From the NCBI GenBank assembly GCA_963662175.1, contig OY759215.1, positions 7,553,079 through 7,617,078 on the forward strand: DNA of 64,000 bases, written 5' to 3'. Below the pieces are notes generated by a model that had not been told where the DNA came from, did no database searches, and saw only the letters and a program-made list of their open reading frames with translations. Each line of letters opens with the position of its first letter. Position 1 is the first letter of the stretch. Shown one piece after another: positions 49,001 through 59,405 of this stretch. This DNA is from Aradus depressus (taxonomy: Eukaryota; Arthropoda; Insecta; Hemiptera; Aradidae). The position numbers and the translations under genes are program-made.

Positions 49001-52000
49001 TTCTATTCATATATTTATTATTGTCATCTTTGATTTATTTCATATATGCATATATATTTGTATTTAAATCAGCACATACTATTTCAAAAATTTTCTTTTA
49101 TTTTATGAAGATTTCAATTTGAGACGAAATTGTATTTTTAATGTTTTCTATATTTTAAGAATCGTACAGGAGGGACAGGAAAAACCTCGTAGGGGCTGAA
49201 GGAAGGGTACCGTTTGGATGTAAACTGGTTGAACTTCCATTTAGTATTTGTTAAGTCGTGGCTGAAGATGGTAACAATACCGAAAGTACTTTCATATATA
49301 TATTTTGTGAAATAGACAATATTTTTTAAAAAAACGTATGTTTTTTCTTTATTTTTTAAAACAGAAATGTTTCGGTTTGCAAGTTTTTCTAACGTATATT
49401 GTAAGTATTTTTTAAACATTATTGTCTCTGATTGAAAATTGATTTGTAATTAATAATCGAAAAATGTTTAATGTAATTTCGTTGATATCGGAGATATGTG
49501 TTCATTTTCAAAACGTCTTCAGTCCAACGAAGTCATGTTTTCAAATATGTAACAAAAAATACCATACATTACTCGGGGCGCCGGTAGCTCAGTGGTATGC
49601 GTGCTTGTCTTCTGAGCTCAAGAACGTGGATTCGAAACCCGACCGAGGCCCTTAGTTTATTTTATCTGGGAGGTGAAATAAACTTAAGCACGACGTCCTT
49701 CGCATGGGACGTTAAGCGATGGTCCGGAGCCTGTACGATGTCAGGTACTCCTTAAAGACCCCTGCCCTAGATGAATAAAAATTTAGGGTAGGCAAAATTT
49801 AGGACTCCCACAGTAGAGTCGGGCTCATGTCCACCAGAGTGACGAAAGAGCGCTCTGGTAGTAGGCGATATGACCTCTTTGTTAAAGTCCGGGCATGAGT
49901 CACAAAACCTAACCTAACCTAACCTATACATTACTCTATATAGGTTTTCAACTATTTTTTTCTATTTTTCAGCAAATCCATTCTTTCCGCTGTCACAATA
50001 CGCAAACAGTAGAATATGAATATCACTAACAATGGCGAATATCCAAGAATTATTCTGACTGCTGTGCTTCCTTCCCCCACTTTAGCCACCCATGTTCTCC
50101 CTTAGTTCTACTTATCACTGATGTACTTCATATCTGAGAGAGAAGTTATCAATCAGCAGTGTACAGTCGCCGGCATCAAAGTAAAAGTCTTGTACTATAT
50201 ATTCGCCAGAGCGCATGACCTAGGTGGTCATTCATTTTATTGCCCTTCGCAAAAAAAAAAAACAAATACGATTTCTTACGTCTGAGAGCAGTAAAGATGT
50301 TGCCATTTCACTCTACCGATTGTTTCGATGCTTATTAATTAAAAATTCAAGTAATTTCTAGTTGTACTTTGAAAATTCTCGCAAGTTTCAAAAAAAGCTT
50401 GATGAGAAATGTTTTAATATTAATAATAGTCATTTAATAATTTGCAGGTGTTAAAATAGTAGAATCTGCGAAAGATATTGCCAAAAAATTGGGAGATAAA
50501 CCAGAGAAAACGGAAGCAGAGCTGTTACATCGGCTACTGGAGAAGGACACCACTCTGAAGAAGACCGTTCTGAAAGCAACTTCTGGAAACGAACTGTTGA
50601 AGTAAGGCCTATATATTCATTATAATTATTAATAACTCATAGTTATTAACTGTAATTAATTTCTTGTTATTGATTTACAATTTAGACAAAACTTTATTAA
50701 CATTTAAAAAAAAATCATATTTAACGATTTCAGTAATTGTATCTCATGATCGTGTTTTTTTTTTGTGACGCGGTCCTTGAAACGCCTTTCCAAAAATGTA
50801 TTCTTCGTCAAATTTAGGTAAAGAAAACAGGTTTTTCAGTATTCACTCTTTTTTGTCTTCTGATCAATTAATGAAATTTCGGCCTTCTCTCTAATTTGGT
50901 GTTTTGTTACCTTTATACAACATACACCACATGCAGTATAGACTTTACACTTTTTGCTGCTTTCTTGATTATATTTGATTTTTTTTTCGTAGTTGGGTTT
51001 CTTGTTTATTTGTAATTTATTTATTTATTACATAAAAAAAAATAAACCTATACAATACATATATTTTTAAAATTATCTTTCTATGACCTTTAATTTGCTT
51101 TCCCACTCGATGGGTTATACGATATATAATAGCCAGTCTGATAATCGTACTGACTTGTTCCCCTATTTTCAGTGATCTTCTGTCAAGTATGAAGGTGGAA
51201 CAAGAGGAGCCCAAACGAAGAGAACAGAAAGATGTAAAAATGTCGAGAGCTGATCAGGTGCGAGGTGCTCTCGGATCTGAGTTTTATGTGAAACGTCGGC
51301 GGACCTTCAAGGAGTAAGTTTATATCCAATAATTATTATTATTATATTGTATAAAGATTATTTTTATTGTATACTAGATGACTAGAGATATGTGTCCGAT
51401 ATTCCAAATCGGTCAGCCGTGAGAATCGACCTCTTTGATTCTTTCCAAAAATTGTTTTCCGACTCTTATCTCCATGAAAAAAAAGCGAATAATAGCACAC
51501 ATCATTTTAAGATATTTTCTTAGAAGTCTGTATTTATTTTACTCTATAGGTATAGGTTAGGTTTTATGACTCATGCCCGGGCTTTAACTACGAGGTCATA
51601 TCGCCTACTACCAGAGCTCTCTTTCGTCATTCTGCTGGACATTAGCCCGACTCCTACTGTGGGAGGCCTAAATTTTGCCTACCCTAAATTTTTATTCACC
51701 TAGGGCAGGGGTCTTTAACGAGTAACTGACATGGTACAGGCTCGGGACCATCGCTTAATGTCCCATCCGAAGGACGTCGTGATTAATTTTATTTTACCTC
51801 CCAGATAAAATAAACTAAGGGCCTCGGTCGGGTTTCGAACCCACGTTCTTGAGCTCAGAAGACTAGCACACATACCACTGAGCAACCGGCGCCCTCTTTT
51901 ACTCTATATATATATATATTATGTTTATGAAAACTGACATTATTGCAGAGATATTGTTGTGAAATAATTCTAATGAACTTGAAAGAAATAAAACTTGTTT

Positions 52001-55000
52001 ATTTATGGTATTGTCTAATTTCACCAACTATATTTACATGGGAGTACTTTCGGTATTTCTACCATCCTCAGCCAAAAGCATAAGAGATAAGACCAGTCTT
52101 ATCTCTTATGCTTTTGGCTGAGGATGGTAGAAATACCGAAAGTAATCCCATGTAAATATAGTTGGTGAAATTAGACAATACCATAAATAAACAAGTTTTA
52201 TTTCTTTCAAGTTCATTTTATGTTTACCCAAATATTTTTGTCCCGTTAATTTATAGTTGGATCTACGTATTATTCTTTTGTGTTGTGTAATGTCTCAGTT
52301 GTTATTTCAATATATTCCAAGATTTTTGAGGCGGAATCCAGTCAAATAAGGTAATATTTAATCTATTTCAGTATACGCCGGCTTCACGTGAAATATTCAG
52401 GCTTCCCGCCCACGCCATTTGACGCCGACATATTGCCTGATATTTGTATTGTTTATTTCTTATGTTATTATTCTTAGGGGATGTATGGTCGGGTATTTTT
52501 CATTCATTTTACTCTTCGCTCGGTCTGTTAGTTTAATTGCCTTGCTTAGTTTCAGTGCACCTTCTGGTGAAAGAGTGGATCTGTTCAGCGGTGAACCGTT
52601 TGATATCTTCCGTGAAGAGGCTGGACCAGGTAGCGACTCGCCTCAAGTCAATCTGCCCTTCTGGGACAAGTGCAATCAGCGAGAATTGAAGCTGCTCGTT
52701 ACACATCCACCCACCAACATCTACGAACAGTTGATCTTATGGACAGAGAGGGGTATCCTATGGAAATTACCAGTCGACAATGAACAAGGTCAACATTTGC
52801 GTATATTCTATTCACTTTCGCCTAACGTTGCTTAAATGCAACATTATTTATCCGTAGGATACCGGATTGAAGGATGTTTACTGTACAACAATATTTTTCG
52901 CTGGGGTTTGAAAAGTCAAATAATATTGGAAGAAATACCAAAACATAGTACTCCAACATACCTAGTCTATTGTGTATTTTTTTCATTTTTTCCGAGGCAG
53001 GTTTTTGGCTGGATATTTAATGTCGAAATGTTCTAAACTGTTATTTTTGCGTATATAAAGCAGCCCAGTTCTAAAAAAAAATTGTTTTAAATTTGTAAAT
53101 GTCCCTAAATATTTTGCATATATTAGATATTCAAATTATTGTGAAATCACGCTGAGTAATATATTTCTGATCCTTTTTTATATAAATTTTCAAAGTTAGT
53201 CACGTCCCATGTTGCTATATTTCACTCTCATAGGCATCTATGGCTATTGTAAAATAGAGGCCTTTTGTTACAATTGTAAAGTTATCGAAAGGTGGTGGTA
53301 ATATGATTAGAATACCAGTTATATACTGGGAGGCAGGCTTGGAATCTCCAGCGCAAATGTAACATACTCCTTTTTAAACGCTGCCATCCTCGTCTAAACT
53401 TCTTTAGGGAGTCGCCAGAAGTTATCATTTAGTATTTTCTGGTAATATTAATCCTTGAGGAAAACTAACCCAAATTCTAATTTTGACAATATGTACTAAG
53501 TTGCCACTTAGAAATATCCTAACCATTTAGGGTTTATTTTGGCAGCTGACTCTTCTAGTTAACCGTAATAGCATTTCAGAAAGTGAATCACAGGGGTCCA
53601 GGAATGGAATCAGTTTGTACCAGTATACGTAATTAGTCAAAATGTCACATCGGATTTACAATTATGAGTTTGGTATTACTTGTATGGACAGCAATCTAGA
53701 ATATCTGCTTTTCTAACCATTCTAGTTAGTTATTATGACTCATGCCCGGGCTTTAACTACGATGTCATATCGCCTCCTACCAGAGCGCTCTTTCGTCACT
53801 CCAGTGGACATGAGACCGACTCTACTGTGGGTGTCCTAATTTTTGCCTACCCTAAATTTTTATTCACCTATGGTAAGGGTCTTTGACGAGTACCTGACAT
53901 CGTAGGCTCGGGACCATCGCTTAACTTCCTATCGGAAGGACGTCGTGCTTAAGTTTATTTTACCTCTCAGATAAAATAAACTAAGGGCCTCGGGCCGGGT
54001 TTCGAACCCACGACGTTGAGCTCAGAAGGCAAGCACGCATACCACTGAGCTACCGGCGCCCTCTCTATAAAGTCGTCTATGAATCCCGGGCAATGTACTT
54101 CCCCAGCACGAATTAATCAGTTTAGTTTTTGCTTTCTCTCCAAAACCAATCGACCTTGGAATGAAATCTGGAGTCATATCGATACATTCATTGCATCGGC
54201 AGTGAGTTGGGATTTTTGAGTTGAGCCCCTGATCCCTCCCTTCCCTTCCGCCTATTTAGCTAAAAATTTAAAAGGTGTCATCCTTATGGGGTTTTGAATT
54301 TACCTATGAAATTTCGTATGAATACATTCATACAACAGCAGTTACTAGAATTGTTCTATTGAGCCTCTTCCCTTTCGCAGGTTTGGGTAAAAATCTATCT
54401 GTGATCATAATAGGGTTCTCGATGCACATACAAAATTTCATATCGACATATCTTTCTATGGGGAGTTATAGAGTTCACAGACAGACACACAGACGTCCAT
54501 TTTTGGAATCAGGGGATTGGAACACATGAAATTTTGTTGAAAACAGCACGAATTTCTGATCGATAAAATAACTTCCCCTATACTTCGTATAGCCGACTAA
54601 AAAGAGAAAAAAACTAGTGTCAACTGACTGTGTTCGAGTTATCGAGATTTTTAAACTTATTTTCTTTTCAGGATCAAATTCATGTGCTAAATGTTTTGTT
54701 AGTGTATACTAAATCGATTTGTTGTGTTGTTTGTTCAGGTCTGGAGGAAGAGAAGAAGGTCTACTTTGCGGACCACGTGTTTCTTGAACTTCACCTGGAG
54801 GATTGGTGTCCAGACAAGGGGCCTATACGTCATTTCATGGAACTGGTCTGTGTGGGACTGTCGAGGAACCACTGGCTGACAGCTGAAGAGAAGAAACAAC
54901 ACATCCTCTGGTACCGAGACTATTTCTGGGAGAGGCGGGATCTGATTCGGGAGATCGGGGCTGGGGAGGTGCGGCACTCCCCTCAGATAGCGGCCCAGTC

Positions 55001-55046
55001 TTCCCCCTCCCCTCCCCCCTCTAGTCAGCTGCAACAGTTGGACTGA
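45912..55046 (+). CDS. MRPS31: Mitochondrial small ribosomal subunit protein MRPS31 (5' end missing)
   Basis: MRPS31 is a metazoan-specific protein of the mitochondrial 28S ribosomal subunit. Exons with good borders: 45912-46050, 46996-47101, 50448-50601, 51173-51313, 52556-52788 and 54739-55046. All joins keep frame, giving about 359 residues; the human protein is 395. Recognisable parts: KLSLTSRYFKSD near the start, like the end of a targeting peptide; basic PRKRKHK; ELLHRLLEK; DLLSSMKVEQ; VDLFSG...FWDKCNQRELKL; YEQLILWTERGILWKLPVDN; and the most conserved C-terminal block KGPIRHFMELVCVGLSRNHW, LTAEEK, WYRDYFWERRDL. A Pro/Ser/Gln-rich tail ends at TGA (55044-55046). The start exon is not identified. 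Introns carry a Helitron, three SINEs and hairpin elements. Confidence 0.9.
46996..47101 (+). CDS. MRPS31: MRPS31 exon
   Basis: 106 bp. Acceptor gttatcag|GAAGG, donor CTTG|GTATCT. Encodes EGNVENEAAEHALAKSEV, then APRKRKHKIVHEKSKEL. Confidence 0.87.
47119..47803 (+). mobile_element. Non-autonomous Helitron in an MRPS31 intron
   Basis: Starts TC (47119) after A. Ends with a GC hairpin, ACCCGG-GCAACG-CCGGGT (about 47775-47792), then 7 bases and CTAG at 47800-47803, followed by T. A|T insertion, a 5' TC and a 3' hairpin plus CTRR are the Helitron hallmarks. 685 bp with no Rep/helicase. It begins only about 17 bases after the exon donor. Confidence 0.88.
47261..47517. repeat. 128-bp tandem duplication inside the Helitron
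   Basis: ggtccatcccagcatccac through tttttaatcaacc is repeated once with about 12 changes (47261-47388 and 47389-47517). Confidence 0.88.
47804..49194. other. MRPS31 intron, no exon seen
   Basis: Intronic AT-rich sequence. 48350-48595 is a dispersed repeat also found at 50870-51115. Confidence 0.5.
48350..48595 (+). repeat. Intronic direct repeat, copy 1
   Basis: gccttctctccaatttggtg ... atgcagtatagactttacac ... actcgatgggtt matches 50888-51117 at high identity. The two copies lie in different introns of the same gene, so a local duplication or two insertions of one element. Confidence 0.85.
49195..49420 (+). mobile_element. Single-arm copy of the hammerhead-like family
   Basis: CTGAAGA-T-GGTA-ACAA-TACC-GAAA at 49262-49285, followed by a tail (gtgaaatagacaatatttt, then T-rich) like the arm ends of the palindromes at 44408 and 51972. 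No opposing arm, so this is a monomer or half-element. Confidence 0.6.
49262..49285 (+). ncRNA. Hammerhead ribozyme-like core
   Basis: Core CTGAAGA, unpaired T, 4-bp stem GGTA/TACC with ACAA loop, GAAA. Confidence 0.5.
49575..49925 (+). repeat. Full-length tRNA-derived SINE with CCTAA tail
   Basis: 351 bp. The head has A box tagctcagtggt and B box ggattcgaaaccc, RNA polymerase III promoter elements of a tRNA. The body follows (gacgttaagcgatggtc, tagatgaataaaaatttagg, agagcgctctggtagtaggc). The 3' end is aacctaacctaacctaacct. An 11-bp duplication, atacattactc, flanks it (49564-49574 and 49926-49936). This is the youngest and most complete copy here and the reference for the family. Confidence 0.95.
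50280..50370. mobile_element. hAT-like MITE fragment
   Basis: cagtaaagatgttgccatttc, then taccgattgtttcgatgc, resembles hAT termini and matches 31624-31700. Confidence 0.4.
50448..50601 (+). CDS. MRPS31: MRPS31 exon
   Basis: 154 bp. Acceptor tttgcag|GTG, donor TTGAA|GTAAGG. Encodes GVKIVESAKDIAKKLGDK, then EAELLHRLLEKDTTLKKTVL. Confidence 0.9.
50870..51117 (+). repeat. Intronic direct repeat, copy 2
   Basis: Partner of 48350-48595. It ends about 55 bases before the next MRPS31 exon. Confidence 0.85.
51173..51313 (+). CDS. MRPS31: MRPS31 exon
   Basis: 141 bp. Acceptor attttcag|T, donor AAGGA|GTAAGT. Encodes DLLSSMKVEQEEPKRREQ, then VRGALGSEFYVKRRRTF. Confidence 0.9.
51549..51896 (-). repeat. 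Full-length SINE, minus strand
   Basis: Flanked by the 12-bp duplication ttttactctata (51537-51548 and 51897-51908). The tail complement aggttaggtttt at the left again shows the CCTAA motif. B box complement gggtttcgaaccc near 51829. Confidence 0.93.
51972..52217. mobile_element. Palindromic element with hammerhead-like cores
   Basis: Arms 51972-52093 and 52096-52217 are complementary over 122 bp with about one mismatch and a 2-base centre. Each carries CTGAGGA-T-GGTA-GAAA-TACC-GAAA pointing outward. The arm ends (ttgtctaatttcaccaac, aacttgtttatttatgg) parallel the ends at 44408. No clear target duplication was found. It lies in an MRPS31 intron. Confidence 0.85.
52118..52141 (+). ncRNA. Hammerhead ribozyme-like core
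   Basis: CTGAGGA (52118-52124), unpaired T, GGTA/TACC stem with GAAA loop, GAAA (52138-52141). Confidence 0.5.
52556..52788 (+). CDS. MRPS31: MRPS31 exon
   Basis: 233 bp. Acceptor gtttcag|T, donor CAAG|GTCAAC (a weak donor, but it gives the conserved DNEQG-L join). Encodes APSGERVDLFSG, then LPFWDKCNQRELKLLVTHPP and IYEQLILWTERGILWKL. Confidence 0.92.
52789..53700. other. MRPS31 intron, no exon seen
   Basis: AT-rich intron with short chance open frames. No element recognised. Confidence 0.5.
53725..54065 (-). repeat. SINE copy, minus strand, in an MRPS31 intron
   Basis: Starts ttagttattatgactcatgc, carries the ggtttcgaacccacg B box complement and ends gagctaccggcgccctct. No CCTAA tail on this copy; no clear target duplication. 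Confidence 0.88.
54070..54515. repeat. Degenerate dispersed repeat in an MRPS31 intron
   Basis: atgtacttccccagcacgaatt, ccaaaaccaatcgacctt and repeated gaaatttc(g/a)tat...gatacattcat phrases, closing with cacagacagacacacagacg. The same family as 38195-38420. Confidence 0.5.
54739..55046 (+). CDS. MRPS31: MRPS31 terminal exon
   Basis: 308 bp. Acceptor ttgttcag|GT, stop TGA at 55044-55046. Holds the family's most conserved block, HVFLELHLEDW then GPIRHFMELVCVGLSRN and HILWYRDYFWERRDL. The low-complexity Pro/Ser tail is specific to this gene. AATAAA overlaps the bases right after the stop (55047-55052), so polyadenylation probably uses a later signal. Confidence 0.94.
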
Positions 55047-56227
55047 AATAAATGGAACAGAGGAGCAGATGTTAAATTTATAACATAAAACAGGGGGGTA
55101 CAAAGTTGGGACGAGATCATCAAGTAAACGTAAATAATAATGAGACAAAACTGTTGGCCGGTTGCAGGACCTTTGAGGACAACTTATTCACATTATATAA
55201 TATATATGTTTAGTTAATGGCGATAGCATTCAGAAAGCGTCAACGTTATTAATTCATGTAAAAAATTTGCAATATCCAAAAATGCCAATTTTAAGCAACG
55301 AATGAAGGACGCCAGAAATGGAACTCGATTCCATCAGTATACAGAATTATTTAAATGGCATAAATGTTCAGGAATGTTACAATATGCGTTGAAGAAATAT
55401 CGGATTTAGTATTATGAATTTTGTATTACTTAGAGAGCAATCTAGGGACCTAGAGAAAACTATAGGTGGATAAAAAAAAAAAATAATAATAATAAGCTTC
55501 GCTCATTGTTTAATGAAAAAATAAAATATTGGAAAACCGTTAATTGGAACATTTCAAAAAGTAGATGAAGTATTTATCCTACCTTAGGATATGATGGTAG
55601 TATTCACTAATAGAATACCAGTTTAGTGTCCAAACTTTCGGAGTCATCTTAGTTATAGCCGAAACCGAATTTTTTTAAAGATAATTTTGAGTGAGGTTTA
55701 CTCAAGATTTTGTTTGGGGAATGAGTTCTAAAATAAACTCAATGCAATTAGATCCTTATAATTGATAGAAATCATATTTCTTCGGCTTATAATATTATAA
55801 ATCACAATGAAACAAAACAATTAACATGGATTCATTAGTGTCGGAGACTTGAGGAATGACGGACATATGCAATTCAGACATTGTCCCGATTTTTTTTTTT
55901 TTCTGGGTCCCAAAATATAAAAAAACACAATTTCACGCAAACACTTTTCTTAACATGCGTTCAATTTTTTTGTTTTTACAATTTGTTTTTGCCAAGAGGT
56001 TGGCTCCTCCAATCTCCAAGAGGCCATGTAGTAATGTCTTGAATGTCCTTTATTTTTAGTTTTGAAAGAAAAATAAATAACACATGTATATATATATATA
56101 GAGGATATTAGAAGGTTAGTGAATTACATTTTCATTTATAACCTTAGTAAACTTTTAAAATTAACAAAATGGTTTTATTCATGATTCCTTTCAACCTATT
56201 AACTTTAAGTTAACAAAATGTAAATCC
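55047..56227. other. MRPS31 3' UTR and spacer, no gene seen
   Basis: AT-rich. Candidate poly(A) signals AATAAA near 55047 and AATAAAA near 55518. No element recognised. Confidence 0.45.
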
Positions 56228-56500
56228 CTGTTTATCAGTTTATTGTGAAAAAGGACGCGTACAGCGGACCACATGCTCTGCAGTCTCGCTCGACTCCGCC
56301 GCTCGAACAGTTCCGGTTGTTCTTCCTCTTAAAGAAGAATAGCTTGGAGTTGAAATCTCCGTGACCTGTTAGTATCTGTGACATCCAGTAGTCAGGGAGT
56401 ACCCACATAGAGTCCAGACGTACCCGGATTTCCGAAAAAATCGTTCGTCCATCCGACGATCGTGACCACCGCTGTAGCCATTTTTCCACAATCCATTCCT
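56228..56500 (-). pseudogene. LINE ORF2 C-terminal fragment
   Basis: The open frame 56489-56235 reads EKWLQRWSRSSDGRTIFSEI, then PDYWMSQILTGHGDFNSKLF and a Cys-containing stretch (NCSSGGVERDCRACG). It resembles the region of LINE polyproteins with ...QLLTGHG.F... followed by a zinc-finger-like C.CG motif. Confidence 0.75.
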
Positions 56501-56574
56501 GGACAATGTCTTTGCAAAGCTCAAACTAGGTGTTTACTTACATCCAATGCTCTCATCCCTTCCCTGTTAACTCA

Positions 56575-56665
56575 ACTATTGGAGTCCTAAACTTTGCCTA
56601 CCCAGGTTTAGTTACGTGAAGACGTCTTTAACGAGTACCTCACATAGCACAGGCTACGCAGAAAT
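56575..56665 (-). repeat. SINE fragment
   Basis: ggagtcctaaactttgcctaccc, then tctttaacgagtacctcaca: body only. Confidence 0.7.
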
Positions 56666-56849
56666 TAACTTTAAGCTCTTAAGTGTGACGGGTTTCATTG
56701 ACTTTACCTGTAGGCCGGGATCACTCAAGAGTTGGAGTATAATAGCAGATTAGTGAATCATAACACAACCCACTAACCTCAAACCCTTCGATTACTGAAA
56801 ACAATTAACAAAATGTTATTCTCTGATCATCAGTTTATTCTGGAGAAGG

Positions 56850-58250
56850 AAAAAAAAAAAAAGGAATTATTTATAATTTATTTTATTTTATAACTTTTCC
56901 TTATAATGCAATTCAATAGCATTTTCTTTGGTATAAATGCGACTTATAAAGCAAGACCTGCTTAAAAACAAAAGTGCAATGAAAACACAAATGTATCACA
57001 ATTATTATTGTAGTAATTAAACATTTGACATTAGCTATAACAAAATGTTCTCTAAATAATAATAAAATTAAAAAAAAAAAAAAAAACAGCATTCATTATT
57101 TCTTTTAAATTGTTTCCATTAATTTAAAAATTCATCTTCCTTTTTCATATCTAATTAATAAAAATCCCAACAATGGAGTGCAGACAGCACAAGCACAGTA
57201 CAAGAACAATCAAGTGTAGTTTGGCAATATTCGGAAAAATAAAGACAATAACTAAAAATATATATACATATATATTATTTATTGAGTTTTTGCATCCATC
57301 GGAAATTTGGCACTTATAATTTAATTATTGAAATAATTATATATATATATATATTTTTTAAAACAATTATGTACATAAGTTAAAATTAATTGAAACTAAT
57401 AACAAATCTTAAAAATCACAGTTCAAAATCATTAGATATTAAATAAATTAAGTTAGAATATTAAAATGTTTAACATTTATAATAAAAACAAATTAAAAAA
57501 AAAAAAAAGCGACGGCTTCTTTTCTTGTATTTTGTATAAAAATGTGTTGTATTTATATTTCAAAATAATTATAACAAACATATATTTACATTTCTATATA
57601 ATAAACTAATATTCTCATATATTATTATTTATATGAAGTAATAATCACAAAAATACAAAAAAAAAAATCATATTGAATAATTTACATAAGTTTATTTTTT
57701 TTAACATTGAATTATTTTTTTTTTTTAAACAAATTTAGTGGCGAATACTTTTAACACTAGGTAATTTATTTACATAATGTAAAAATAATAAATGCTATTA
57801 TGTCTCAAATGTTGACACAATGAAATGAAGTCAAAAGTCTTAATTTATTTCTTAAAAATTACATTTTATTTTATCTGGTGTCTTTTTTAAATTATTAATA
57901 TTAAATATTATTTTTACACCCTAAAGATTTCAAAATCATTTCACCATATACAATATTTCAATTTGACTAGAAATAGAACTAGAATTAAAGGGACCAAAAA
58001 ATAAATACAATTATTTAGTTAAATATTGTAAATAATTTAACTAATATTAACACTAATATACAACAAAATGTATTTGTAATAAAGACTTACCACTTGCCGT
58101 ATTATTTATTATTAATCTAATTTGAAATTTATTTATTTATAATTAAATTTTAATGTTACTGAATTCTAAAAACTTAACGGTAACTGAATTATATATTACC
58201 ATAGGTAAATCCTTGTAAGTGGCAATATACTTTGGACGATATAAAATGAG
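56850..58250. other. Very AT-rich block, no gene seen
   Basis: Dominated by A and T with homopolymer runs (57068-57086, 57492-57508, 57655-57668) and ta/atat tracts. No coding signal in either strand. Confidence 0.6.
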
Positions 58251-58427
58251 GATTTTTTAGAGGGAGAGCGAGAACCCCCCCCCGTCCCCTTATATAAGTC
58301 CACTGTCAAATAGGCCTTGTGCAATTTGTGTCCAAGAATAGCGTATAACTATAATAATGAAATGGAGAAGCATAATGGTGATTGTTCACTCCAGATGGAA
58401 AAAAAAATATCACATCAGTTACAGACA

Positions 58428-59129
58428 ATATCGATGCGTTCCAGGCAAAAGGCCCTATCCCTCAATTTTTCAGATTTTCATGTTTTGGTCCTATCCCACA
58501 CTATTGACTATCCCGCAAATTTCTGTTAACTCCATTTTGAAATAATTTTAAACAAAATTTATAAAAATAGGAAATTAGAAATTGGAGGTCCTTTGACATT
58601 GCAAAATGTGGTCCAGGGAAAAGGCCCTAACCCACATACTCTCACAAAACTTTAAATCATTTGAGAGACCAAAAGACCTATCCCCTAGTCCAAATGCCAA
58701 ATGATCTATATTTTTGCCAAACATTTGTTCAAAAATATTTCTTGTGTTTTTTTCTTAAATATAATATAATTAAAAAATTTAATAAAAGGTAATTTTTTAT
58801 TTTACCAATGATAGAAGTGGGTTAGGGCTTTCGTTCTAAACATTCGGGACTTTCAAAAACTGCCAAAAGCCCTAACCAATAGGTTAGGACTTTTGGCAGT
58901 TTACATTATGAGACAGGCCCCGTTGCTACAAGGTGACAAAGGCCCTAATCAACAAAGTGGTTCACTTTACTGTTATTTCTTGTAAAGAGATGCAAGTATT
59001 GATGAAAAATAATTGTTCTATGTAACAGAAAAGATTCTTAAAAATTACAATTAAACTAATGTGGAAATTTTTTTTTTCTCAAGTTAACCTTATGTGAGTT
59101 AGCGCCTTTTGCCTGGAACGCATCGATAT
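58428..59129. mobile_element. TIR element with internal GGCCCTAACC repeats
   Basis: Ends atatcgatgcgttccaggca-aaaggc and their complement (59101-59129) are about 26-bp inverted repeats. Inside, variants of aaggccctaaccc recur near 58449, 58622, 58676, 58868 and 58940, and a perfect hairpin (actgccaaaagccctaacc / ggttaggacttttggcagt) lies at 58858-58902. 702 bp, no ORF. A non-autonomous DNA transposon of unknown superfamily. Confidence 0.78.
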
Positions 59130-59284
59130 GATAGATCTATGTGATAAATCCTTCATTCTATGGACCATGTGATAGGTCCAGTTCTAATAGTCACCTGTAA
59201 GTTACCGCAAAGGCTTGGATTTTCGATTGAAACTTCCACTTGTTACGTAATATGAGTTCAAATTTTTTACTCGATCGCAATGTA

Positions 59285-59405
59285 AAAATGACGAAACGTA
59301 TATTTACGAAACTTGAATAGTATTTCAAGGATGGCTATGTGGTTTAATACCACATAGCCAAATGAGACATCCTTGAATACTCTACGAGTTTCGTAAAAAT
59401 AAGTT
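59285..59405. repeat. Imperfect palindrome
   Basis: tatttacgaaacttga...caaggatg...gctatgtgg pairs with ccacatagcc...catccttgaa...gagtttcgtaaa around 59345. No clear hammerhead core. Confidence 0.7.

Noticed and set aside
49585..49650. tRNA gene (A and B boxes, cloverleaf-like head)
   Set aside because: The same head recurs fused to a common body at many sites and the copy is flanked by a target duplication. It is the promoter head of a SINE.
49905..49925. Telomere (CCTAA repeats)
   Set aside because: Only four units, inside the target duplication of a SINE, in the middle of a gene. It is the SINE tail.
52372..52450. Extra MRPS31 exon after the acceptor at 52371 (tatttcag|TATACG)
   Set aside because: Phase-compatible, but there is no good donor before a stop and the encoded residues do not match the family. 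The acceptor at 52555 gives conserved sequence.
52419..52835. 138-aa ORF starting MTPTYCLIF as a separate gene
   Set aside because: Only its second part (from 52556) is conserved MRPS31 sequence and it follows a good acceptor. The upstream part is intron read by chance, and the last residues run past the donor at 52789.
59285..59405. Member of the hammerhead palindrome family
   Set aside because: It is palindromic but no CTGANGA...GAAA core can be placed, so it is listed only as an inverted repeat.
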